Assembly (NCBI GenBank): GCA_964514305.1 | Contig: CAZEQD010000046.1 | Coordinates: forward strand, 1 to 16,304 | Source: CAZEQD01 sp964514305 | GTDB lineage: Bacteria; Acidobacteriota; Aminicenantia; Aminicenantales; Aminicenantaceae | Length of the DNA stretch: 16,304 bases | Reading direction: 5' to 3' | Part shown: positions 1 to 5,715 of the stretch, one piece after another | Numbering within the stretch: the first letter of the stretch is position 1 | Layout of the letters: every line of letters begins with the position of its first letter | Position numbers and translations under genes: made by a program | Notes under the pieces: model-generated | What the model was told of the DNA's origin: nothing | The model's input: only the letters and a program-made list of their open reading frames with translations | Database searches by the model: none

Positions 1-1
1 C

Positions 2-388
2 CTTAATATGGTCCGAACTGGGGTTGTTAATCATCCACGGCAATGGGTCCATTGTGGTTACTCTGAGTTAATAAGCAGGAGAGAACGCTATACTGTGCTC
101 GATACCCGAAGCTTGCTACAGCTATTCTCTTTTAATAATTTGAAAGACCTAATTGATTACAGACAATGGGTAATTGAAAATGCGGTTAAAACAGATCTTT
201 ATCTTAAAAGAGATAAAAAATGGACAGAGAGTGTTGCTGTGGGAAGCCCATCTTTTTTAGAAAAAATAAAGAAGGGGAGTGGAATAAAGGCTAGAGCCCG
301 AAGAATAGAAAGGAGGGGGGATTTACATATTCTCCATGAGGCAAAAGCTCGTTACAAACCTTATTTTACCCCAGAAAACGCGCTCTAG
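2..388 (+). CDS. REP-associated tyrosine transposase (RAYT, Y1_Tnp/IS200-like), C-terminal part, 5' truncated by window edge
   Basis: The frame is open to the left edge, so the N-terminal catalytic HUH/Y1 domain lies outside the window. The visible part begins LNMVRTGVVNHPRQW, matching the conserved NxVRAGxVxHPxxW stretch that follows the Y1 domain in RAYTs. It continues with a DYRQWVIENA segment and then VAVGSPSFLEKIKKGSGIKA, which resembles the family's C-terminal helix-turn region. RAYTs are single-strand transposases that act on REP palindromes and are usually domesticated single genes. The frame ends at a normal TAG with no visible disruption. A REP-like motif lies 57 bp downstream, where such a target or end is expected. 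Family assignment is from remembered motifs. Whether the N-terminal catalytic residues are intact cannot be seen. Confidence 0.8.
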   Translation, partial: LNMVRTGVVNHPRQWVHCGYSELISRRERYTVLDTRSLLQLFSFNNLKDLIDYRQWVIENAVKTDLYLKRDKKWTESVAVGSPSFLEKIKKGSGIKARARRIERRGDLHILHEAKARYKPYFTPENAL

Positions 389-444
389 GCGCCATAATTA
401 AATCAAATCTAAAGCTATCTTTTTCTTTATTAATAAGATAAGTC

Positions 445-455
445 GGTCTGACCCC
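445..455. repeat. REP-like end motif next to RAYT gene
   Basis: GGTCTGACCCC lies between the transposase stop and the convergent protease stop. The reverse complement, GGGGTCAGACC, is a sequence I recall as common at the ends of RAYT/IS200-like units. Only one copy is seen in this window, so repetitiveness in the genome is inferred. Confidence 0.45.
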
Positions 456-459
456 TAAG

Positions 460-1515
460 CTATATACCTTTGTTTTCTTTTTTCCAAATCGGATCCCGGA
501 GAATCCATCCCACCACAATCAGGAGACAGACTAATCCGTAAATTCCCAGCCCGAAAGAAAAAATCCTGTTTTCAGGTCTCACCACATACGAAAGCATAAA
601 ACCGTACACACTGTTCACAAGGCCGTGCATAAAGGCAGCAACCCAGATGCTTCCGGTTTTGATCACCGCATAACCCTGAATGATTCCCCATAATACAAAA
701 AATACCACCCCTAAAAAAAGACCCAAAACAGACGGCGGATAGGTATGGATGCCTCTTAAAATAATGGGAAAATGCCAAATTCCCCAGATCAGGCCAACCA
801 ATAAAACACCTTTGAGATTCCCCAATTTGGTTAATTCAGACTGCAAAAAACCGCGCCAGCCGTACTCCTCACCGAATACGCCGGCTATCCCGCTTAAGGG
901 CACTCCGATAACAGCAACCAGAACAAAAAGAACGATCAGGGCCGGAATATATAAAGATGAAGGGATGGGCAGGCCGTATATGCGTTCAGCCCTGCCCACA
1001 AAAGGACCCAGCTTGAAAATGAGATTAAAACCAGCCTGCAGCAGGAAAAACAGCAGAATACCCCCTATAAAACGCTGCGCTATCTTCATATTTCCCAGCT
1101 TCAATCCGGCCCGTTCAAAGGCCCCCTCATCGCTTTGACTGCGTATAAAAAACACCCCTAGAATCCAAAGTGTATACAACAGGGCTCCAAGGCCCTGGAA
1201 GATCTGCCCGGATTCCGGGTTAAATACAGCACAAAGAGTCAATATTCCATAAAGTATAGTGAGGATTATGAAACCCAAAAAAATCCAGCGCGGCTTTTCT
1301 TTATAGGTTTGATAATATATGGGGCTGTCTTTATAGAAAAACATCTGGAGAACAATGGCAACCAGAGCAGGGACAAGCATGCCCCATGGATTCATTCTCA
1401 TACTGCGGAAAGTGCCGGGTCCTCCAAGGCCCATAACCAGCCAATCAAAACCCCACGATAAGATAAAAGTAAAGAAAAGGAAAACAAATACCCGCTTTAT
1501 TTTTGCTTTTTCCAT
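460..1515 (-). CDS. CPBP-family intramembrane glutamic endopeptidase (Abi/Rce1-like)
   Basis: A 351-residue integral membrane protein with about eight hydrophobic segments. All three family motifs are present: EEYGWR (EExxxR; Glu216, Glu217, Arg221), WGIWH (the F/WxxxH motif, His248) and HGLVN (His297, Asn301). These residues form the intramembrane active site in Rce1-like proteases. Bacterial members cleave membrane-anchored peptides or act in bacteriocin self-immunity; the substrate here is unknown. I chose the ATG at 1515 because AGGTGAGGGG sits just upstream. A GTG at 1527, directly after the upstream stop, would add four residues. The gene directly follows the minus-strand M28 peptidase remnant, so the two were probably co-transcribed before the peptidase decayed. 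It converges on the transposase gene. Confidence 0.88.
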   Translation of the reverse strand: MEKAKIKRVFVFLFFTFILSWGFDWLVMGLGGPGTFRSMRMNPWGMLVPALVAIVLQMFFYKDSPIYYQTYKEKPRWIFLGFIILTILYGILTLCAVFNPESGQIFQGLGALLYTLWILGVFFIRSQSDEGAFERAGLKLGNMKIAQRFIGGILLFFLLQAGFNLIFKLGPFVGRAERIYGLPIPSSLYIPALIVLFVLVAVIGVPLSGIAGVFGEEYGWRGFLQSELTKLGNLKGVLLVGLIWGIWHFPIILRGIHTYPPSVLGLFLGVVFFVLWGIIQGYAVIKTGSIWVAAFMHGLVNSVYGFMLSYVVRPENRIFSFGLGIYGLVCLLIVVGWILRDPIWKKENKGI

Positions 1516-1527
1516 ATGTCCCCTCAC

Positions 1528-1907
1528 CTAATGATTGTTGCCTAACTCCTTGAGATAATCTAGTACGAAAAGAGCGGCTCTTTTTAGATGCTCATAATCG
1601 ATCAAATCAAGATTATCATTGGGAGTGTGGTTCTCCGGAAAACCTCCGGAACCCAAGAGAATGGCTGGAAGCCCTTTCTGGTAAAAACTCAAGGTATCGC
1701 TGCCGCTGATCACATGAACCGTATCTCCAATGTCATCAAACTGGAGTGAAATTCCTTTATTCTTCCTTTGTGCGCCCTGAGAATCTCTTCCTGGGATGAA
1801 GGACCGTTGGCTCCCACTCCATCTATCATCCGGGATTTGGCTCCGATCTGCTCAAGATTGATGTTAAGCACAATCTGTTCATGCGGGATAGGCGGGAGGA
1901 TAAGAAT
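1528..1907 (-). pseudogene. M28-family aminopeptidase remnant, N-terminally truncated and frameshifted
   Basis: Two frames on the minus strand together read like the C-terminal part of an M28 zinc aminopeptidase. The upstream frame (1907 to about 1750) gives PHEQIVLNINLEQIGAKSR, like the family's 'NLDMIG' core strand. The downstream frame (about 1750 to 1528) gives GSDTLSFYQKGLPAILL, then ENHTPNDNLDLIDYEHLKR, matching the usual SDHxxFxxxGIPA and YHTPxDTxDxID blocks. The join needs one extra base near 1748-1752 in an A-rich run, consistent with a single-base deletion. Upstream, a stop at 1908-1910 ends homology, so the N-terminal metal-binding part is missing. Usual length exceeds 300 residues and about 125 remain. 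The stop touches the GTG preceding the protease gene. Confidence 0.72.
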
Positions 1908-2075
1908 TTATTTTTTCTGTTGATTGTGATTTTTCCTCCGCTCCTCAAATTTCTCCCCTCAAAGCAACTTCACCATTAATGGTATACACAAAAAACACGT
2001 CCGGTCAACGAGAAACCTACAAAAAAGAGAAAACATCATAGAATAAGTCTAATAGTGTTGTTTACACACAAAGGA

Positions 2076-2093
2076 TTCAGGTCTTCACCTGGA
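2076..2093. repeat. Short inverted repeat, 7-bp stem with CTTC loop
   Basis: TTCAGGT and ACCTGGA flank a CTTC tetraloop, pairing seven positions with one G-T wobble. It lies about 110 bp upstream of the operon -35 box. It could be an operator or chance; no U-run follows on either strand. Confidence 0.3.
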
Positions 2094-2107
2094 GTTCGCG
2101 CAAAAAT

Positions 2108-2130
2108 TAAGTTAAAAAAGGGTTAACTTA
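2108..2130. repeat. Inverted repeat TAAGTTAA / TTAACTTA, operator-like or weak terminator
   Basis: A perfect 8-bp inverted repeat with a 7-base spacer, 74 bp upstream of the -35 box. It is followed by TTTTAT on the plus strand and ATTTTT on the minus strand, so it could be a weak bidirectional terminator. The stem is almost all A-T and no gene reads into it from the left, so a protein-binding operator is equally plausible. Confidence 0.35.
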
Positions 2131-2203
2131 TTTTATATCTACAAATTACCCAGATTGACAAGTGGAATTGGAAAAAATGCGGGAACTTTTTCAAAGAAAA
2201 CTC

Positions 2204-2231
2204 TTGACATAATAAAAAAAGATTATATAAT
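2204..2231 (+). promoter_or_regulatory. Sigma-70 promoter of the leu/ilv operon
   Basis: TTGACA at 2204-2209 and TATAAT at 2226-2231 are both exact consensus hexamers with a 16-bp spacer. Transcription would start near 2238, giving a leader of roughly 340 nt before leuA. No other promoter of comparable quality was noticed in the window. The strength suggests that control is exerted after initiation, in the leader. Confidence 0.85.
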
Positions 2232-2256
2232 TTACGGCTAAATTTAGGTAATTTGA

Positions 2257-2280
2257 ATGAAGATGGATGTCCTGAGATGA
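2257..2280 (+). CDS. Possible 7-codon mini leader frame
   Basis: ATG at 2257 reads Met-Lys-Met-Asp-Val-Leu-Arg-stop. The stop overlaps the ATG at 2277 of the longer leader frame (ATGA), the arrangement used in translational coupling. An AGGT sits 7 nt upstream. It includes one Val and one Leu codon. It is too short to judge from sequence alone. Confidence 0.2.
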   Translation: MKMDVLR

Positions 2281-2328
2281 AAGCCAAAGAAAAAGTTCAA
2301 TCCTATAATTTTTCTTCATCTCAGACAT
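2267..2328 (+). promoter_or_regulatory. Leader hairpin 1 (14 bp, one bulged C)
   Basis: ATGT and CTGAGATGAA (2267-2281, C2271 bulged) pair perfectly with TTCATCTCAGACAT (2315-2328). This is the strongest local structure in the leader and begins about 30 nt after the predicted transcription start. The 5' arm contains the ATG (2277-2279) of the 33-codon leader frame, so folding would hide that start, while a translating ribosome would open the hairpin. No U-run follows, so it is not itself a terminator. Confidence 0.6.
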
Positions 2329-2378
2329 GTCAAATAGCCTTCCTTAATAATCCCCCTGAAATCTTGATATTATCCTAG
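2277..2378 (+). CDS. Putative 33-residue leader peptide ending Ile-Leu-Ile-Leu-Ser
   Basis: ATG at 2277 opens a 33-codon frame to TAG at 2376-2378. Its last codons are GAA ATC TTG ATA TTA TCC TAG: four consecutive Ile/Leu codons just before the stop, with further Ile and Leu codons at positions 20 and 23. These are end products of the operon, as in classical leu/ilv attenuator peptides. The final AG of the stop codon is the start of hairpin 2377-2402. Start choice is uncertain: no strong ribosome binding site precedes the ATG, which lies inside hairpin 1. An in-frame TTG at 2253 with AGGT just upstream would give 41 residues, and coupling to the 7-codon frame is another route. Translation is inferred. 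Confidence 0.45.
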   Translation: MKAKEKVQSYNFSSSQTCQIAFLNNPPEILILS

Positions 2379-2439
2379 AAAAGCCTCTTTCTTGGCTTTT
2401 CTGCACAAAGAATGGGGCTCTTTCTATTATAAGGAAGGT
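2337..2439 (+). promoter_or_regulatory. Long-range leader pairing CCTTCCTTA / TAAGGAAGG enclosing hairpin 2
   Basis: CCTTCCTTA at 2338-2346 is the exact complement of TAAGGAAGG at 2430-2438, extendable by a G-U pair (2337/2439). Inside it, CCCC (2352-2355) can pair with GGGG (2414-2417), and hairpin 2377-2402 is nested at the tip. The 5' arm lies within the leader frame 15-24 nt before its Ile/Leu codons, so ribosome position could decide whether the outer stem forms. The 3' arm AAGGAAGG also resembles a Shine-Dalgarno sequence. Confidence 0.45.
2377..2402 (+). terminator. Candidate attenuator/terminator hairpin at the leader stop codon
   Basis: AGAAAAGCC (2377-2385) pairs perfectly with GGCTTTTCT (2394-2402) around an 8-base pyrimidine loop. 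The 3' arm itself supplies TTTTCT, so a short GCC/GGC core followed by a U-rich stretch resembles a weak intrinsic terminator. No separate U-tract follows (next bases GCAC). The 5' arm overlaps the leader TAG, so a ribosome at the Ile/Leu codons or the stop would mask it. Function as an attenuator is inferred from this position. Confidence 0.45.
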
Positions 2440-2466
2440 CTATTTTGAATTTTTGAGGAAAAAGAA

Positions 2467-2541
2467 ATGAAGAATGAAAACAAATTGAAAGACGGGAATC
2501 GCCGACAGCCAAAAAGCATTGAAAAAAATTTAATAAGGTAA
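2467..2541 (+). CDS. Possible 24-residue basic small protein or second leader frame before leuA
   Basis: ATG at 2467 follows GAGGAA with 8 nt spacing, a better ribosome binding site than that of the 33-codon frame. It encodes a Lys/Arg/Asn-rich 24-residue peptide ending Asn-Leu-Ile-Arg, and stops 33 nt before leuA. It has no recognisable domain. It may be a translated leader that protects the mRNA or couples to leuA, or may be fortuitous. Confidence 0.3.
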   Translation: MKNENKLKDGNRRQPKSIEKNLIR

Positions 2542-2574
2542 AAATTAAAATTTCGAATAAAAGGGAAAGCGGCC

Positions 2575-4125
2575 ATGAAGAAGCAGATTAAAATTTTCGA
2601 CACAACCTTAAGAGATGGAGAGCAATCTCCTGGATGCAGTATGAATTTAAAAGAAAAGAACGAGGTAGCCAAACAATTAGAACGGCTGAAAGTAGATGTT
2701 ATTGAAGCAGGTTTTGCAGCTGCTTCTAAAGGAGATTTTGAAGCGGTCAAGACAATCGCCGAAAATATTAAGGAATGTAGGGTGGCTTCTCTGGCTCGAG
2801 CCTTACCAAAAGATATTGAGATTGCCTGGGAAGCATTAAAAAAAGCACAAAGACCGAGAATACACACTTTTATAGCTACTTCTCCTATCCATATGAAATA
2901 TAAATTGAAAATGTCAGAGGATGAGGTTCTTGAAGCAACAAAACAAATGGTAAAGCATGCCCGAAATCTCTGTGAGGAAGTGGAGTTCTCGGCTGAAGAT
3001 GCCACTAGGAGCGAAACTGAATTTTTATACAGAGTATTGGAAAAAGCGGTGGCGGCTGGGGCCAGGGTGATAAACATTCCCGACACGGTGGGATACTCCA
3101 CACCTGAGGAATTCTCGCGTCTTATAAAGAACGTACAAGAAAATGTTCCTAACATCTATCGAGCAGAAATTTCGGTTCACTGTCACAATGACCTAGGGCT
3201 GGCTGTAGCCAACACCCTGGCTGCTGCCCAAGCAGGAGCCACTCAGTTAGAATGCACTATAAATGGTATTGGGGAAAGAGCAGGCAATGCTGCTTTAGAG
3301 GAAATTGTAATGGCTCTTCAGACAAGAAAAGATTTGTTTCATTTGGACAGTAGGGTGGAAACATCCCAAATTTATCGCTCCTGCAAGCTGGTCAGTACTT
3401 TCATAGGTATTCCTATCCCTCCCAATAAAGCCATTGTTGGCTCTAATGCTTTTGCTCATGAGGCAGGGATCCACCAGCATGGAGTACTATCGAAACAAAG
3501 CACCTACGAAATAATGTCACCTTCATCAATTGGCCTTTCTGAGAATAAAATCGTCTTGGGTAAACATTCAGGCCGCCACGCCTTTAAAGAGAGATTGAAG
3601 AAACTTGGATATTCCCTTTCCAAAGAAGATCTGGATAAAACCTTCAAAGCATTCAAAGAATTAGCTGATAAAAAGAAAGCAGTTTCAGACTGGGATTTAG
3701 AGGCTTTAATTCATAATAAGTACGCAAATACTCCCCAAATTTATAAACTGGAGAGATTTATTATCAACTGTGGCAATACCATAACATCTACAGCCAATAT
3801 CAAATTAAGCAGGAATAATAAGGCCAGAGAAGAAGCAGCTATAGGAGATGGTCCCATGGATGCAGCTTTTAAAGCTGTAGAAAAGATAACAGGCCTTTCT
3901 TTGAAATTAGAAAATTACAGGGTTCAATCAGTAACCAGTGGCAAAGACGCCCAGGGAGAAGTAGTAGTAAAAGTTCGTAAAGACAACCAGGTTATATTGG
4001 GAAGAGGACTGAGTACTGATGTGGTCAAAGCCGGTATTAAGGCTTATCTCCATGCAGTCAACAAGCTTCTTAGTAAAGAAAACCTTGAGGAGGTAAAAAA
4101 TGTCAAAAAAGATAGCAATCTTTGA
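2575..4125 (+). CDS. leuA: 2-isopropylmalate synthase
   Basis: Condenses acetyl-CoA with 2-oxoisovalerate to 2-isopropylmalate, the first committed step to leucine, in the cytoplasm. The 516-residue protein opens with FDTTLRDGEQSPG (residues 8-20; Arg13 and Asp14 of the DRE-TIM active site). The metal-binding HCHND is at 202-206, NGIGERAGNAALEE at 230-243, and the linker signature HEAGIHQHGVLSKQSTYEIM at 295-314. Residues from about 390 on form the C-terminal LeuA regulatory domain (GDGPMDAAFKAVEKITG, then GRGLSTDVVKAGIKAY), the site of leucine feedback in known enzymes. Length matches bacterial LeuA. AAGGGA lies 8 nt before the ATG. The 3' end overlaps cimA by 26 nt. It is the first operon gene, about 340 nt downstream of the predicted transcription start. 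Confidence 0.96.
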   Translation: MKKQIKIFDTTLRDGEQSPGCSMNLKEKNEVAKQLERLKVDVIEAGFAAASKGDFEAVKTIAENIKECRVASLARALPKDIEIAWEALKKAQRPRIHTFIATSPIHMKYKLKMSEDEVLEATKQMVKHARNLCEEVEFSAEDATRSETEFLYRVLEKAVAAGARVINIPDTVGYSTPEEFSRLIKNVQENVPNIYRAEISVHCHNDLGLAVANTLAAAQAGATQLECTINGIGERAGNAALEEIVMALQTRKDLFHLDSRVETSQIYRSCKLVSTFIGIPIPPNKAIVGSNAFAHEAGIHQHGVLSKQSTYEIMSPSSIGLSENKIVLGKHSGRHAFKERLKKLGYSLSKEDLDKTFKAFKELADKKKAVSDWDLEALIHNKYANTPQIYKLERFIINCGNTITSTANIKLSRNNKAREEAAIGDGPMDAAFKAVEKITGLSLKLENYRVQSVTSGKDAQGEVVVKVRKDNQVILGRGLSTDVVKAGIKAYLHAVNKLLSKENLEEVKNVKKDSNL

Positions 4126-5692
4126 TTCTACCTTAAGAGACGGAGCTCAAGCAGAAGGAATCTCTTATTCTGTAGAAGATAAATGGAAGATTATCAAGGC
4201 ACTGGATGGGTTGGGGATAGACTACATTGAAGCTGGCAACCCTAGTTCAAATCCCAAAGATCTGGAATTTTTCAGTCAAATAGAAAAAAACAAAACAAAA
4301 AAGGCAAAGATTGTTGCTTTTGGCAGTACTAAGCGTTGCACCCTCCAAAAAGAAGAAGATGTCGCTCTCCAGGCTTTATTAAAAGCAAATACACGCGTGG
4401 TGGCTATCTTCGGGAAAAGCTGGGATTTTCATGTAGAGCGCATAATCAAAACGACCCTGGCTGAGTACCTGGAAATTATAAAAGAAACAATAAGCTTTTT
4501 TATAGAAAAAGATAAGGAAGTGATTTTTGATGCAGAACATTTTTTTGATGGCATGAAATCAAATCCAGAATATGCCTTAGAGACTCTCAAGGCAGCCTCT
4601 GAGGCAGGAGCAAACTGGTTAGTCCTCTGCGACACCAATGGAGGCACCCTGCCCCCAGAAGTGAACGAAATGACAAAAAAAGTAGTTAAAAAATTTTCGC
4701 TGCCCATTGGAATTCACTGTCACAATGACAGCGGGCTGGCTGTGGCTAATTCGATGACAGCAGTTGAAGCTGGTGCAACCCAGGTTCAGGGAACATTAAT
4801 TGGCTTTGGAGAAAGATGCGGTAATGCCAATCTTTCATCAGTCATTCCCAATCTTCAACTAAAAAAAGGCTACATGTGCCTCCCTAAAAATAAAATGAAA
4901 CGTCTCACACCCACAGCCCGCTATGTGGCCGAAATTTCCAACATCAGGCTTAATAATAATCTTCCCTATGTAGGCAAAAGCTCCTTTGCTCATAAGGGAG
5001 GGATGCATATTGATGCCATGCTCAAAGACACTCGTTCATTTGAACACATTCAACCAGAAGAAGTAGGTAACGAAAGGCGATTTTTGATGTCTGAAGTATC
5101 AGGCAGAAGTACTGTTTTGAATAAAATTCAAAAAATCAGCCCCGAGCTTCAAAAAAGCTCAAAAGAAACCCAGCGCATTATTGAACTCTTGAAAGAACTG
5201 GAATATGAAGGTTATCAATTTGAAGCAGCTGAATCTTCCTTTGAACTTAGAGTACGCAAATATTTGGGAAAGTACAAACCTCTCTTTCACCTGGAAAGCT
5301 TCACCATTATTGATGGACAACCCATACAAAACAGCAGTATCAGCTCTTCGGCTATTATCAAAGTCAAGGTGGATGGCCAGGAAGAAATCACAGCTTCGGA
5401 AGGAAATGGACCAGTTAATGCTCTGGATCAAGCCCTGCGCAAAGCATTGGAAGTATTTTATCCAGAACTTAAAGAAATGCGTTTAACTGATTACAAAGTG
5501 AGGGTGCTAAATCCTGGAAAAGCTACGGCAGCTAAAGTAAGGGTATTAATAGAATCCACAGATGGCCAAGAGAACTGGACTACTGTTGGCGTTTCGACCG
5601 ATATCATAGAGGCCAGTTGTTTGGCTCTGCTCGATTCTATTGAATATAAATTAATTAAAGATATCGAAAAAAAGTTCAAAGTGTTTGTTTAA
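4100..5692 (+). CDS. cimA: (R)-citramalate synthase
   Basis: A second DRE-TIM enzyme, 530 residues, paralogous to LeuA but of the CimA type. Known members condense pyruvate with acetyl-CoA to citramalate, giving 2-oxobutyrate for isoleucine without threonine. FDSTLRDGAQAEGISYSVEDK (8-28) has the CimA-like GAQAEGIS/SVEDK pattern in place of LeuA's GEQSPG. It continues with LGIDYIEAGNPSSNPKD (38-54), DAEHFFDG (144-151) and the metal site HCHND (206-210). FAHKGGMHIDAM (297-308) replaces LeuA's HEAGIHQHG. A C-terminal regulatory domain is present (GNGPVNALDQALRKAL, 435-450), compatible with isoleucine feedback. The start is set by GAGGAGG 6 nt before ATG, inside the end of leuA. Homocitrate synthase is a less likely alternative, given the operon and the CimA-type residues. 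Confidence 0.9.
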   Translation: MSKKIAIFDSTLRDGAQAEGISYSVEDKWKIIKALDGLGIDYIEAGNPSSNPKDLEFFSQIEKNKTKKAKIVAFGSTKRCTLQKEEDVALQALLKANTRVVAIFGKSWDFHVERIIKTTLAEYLEIIKETISFFIEKDKEVIFDAEHFFDGMKSNPEYALETLKAASEAGANWLVLCDTNGGTLPPEVNEMTKKVVKKFSLPIGIHCHNDSGLAVANSMTAVEAGATQVQGTLIGFGERCGNANLSSVIPNLQLKKGYMCLPKNKMKRLTPTARYVAEISNIRLNNNLPYVGKSSFAHKGGMHIDAMLKDTRSFEHIQPEEVGNERRFLMSEVSGRSTVLNKIQKISPELQKSSKETQRIIELLKELEYEGYQFEAAESSFELRVRKYLGKYKPLFHLESFTIIDGQPIQNSSISSSAIIKVKVDGQEEITASEGNGPVNALDQALRKALEVFYPELKEMRLTDYKVRVLNPGKATAAKVRVLIESTDGQENWTTVGVSTDIIEASCLALLDSIEYKLIKDIEKKFKVFV

Positions 5693-5715
5693 ATTTCAGG
5701 AGGAGGAGTCTAACG

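Larger units (their letters stand above)
1908..2203. other. Intergenic region upstream of the operon promoter, no gene seen
   Basis: Nearly 300 bp with stops in all frames and no recognisable protein remnant. It holds the two small inverted repeats listed separately (2076-2093 and 2108-2130). A TTGACA at 2155-2160 has no acceptable -10 partner. It separates the divergent minus-strand peptidase remnant from the biosynthetic operon. Confidence 0.6.

Noticed and set aside
749..1138. 129-codon plus-strand frame inside the CPBP gene
   Set aside because: It is antisense to a gene with all three catalytic motifs, and its Pro/Arg/Lys-rich translation is typical of shadow frames.
2155..2183. Second promoter upstream of the main one
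   Set aside because: TTGACA at 2155-2160 has no -10-like hexamer at 16-18 bp spacing (the bases there are GC-rich, TGCGGG).
2238..2574. T-box riboswitch in the leu leader
   Set aside because: No AGGGUGGNACCGCG-like T-box sequence or typical Stem I elements were seen. The available pairings are of a different kind.
2427..3155. 242-codon minus-strand frame across the leader and the start of leuA
   Set aside because: It lies opposite clearly conserved leuA coding sequence, has a low-complexity Ser/Phe-rich product and no recognisable domain; a shadow frame.
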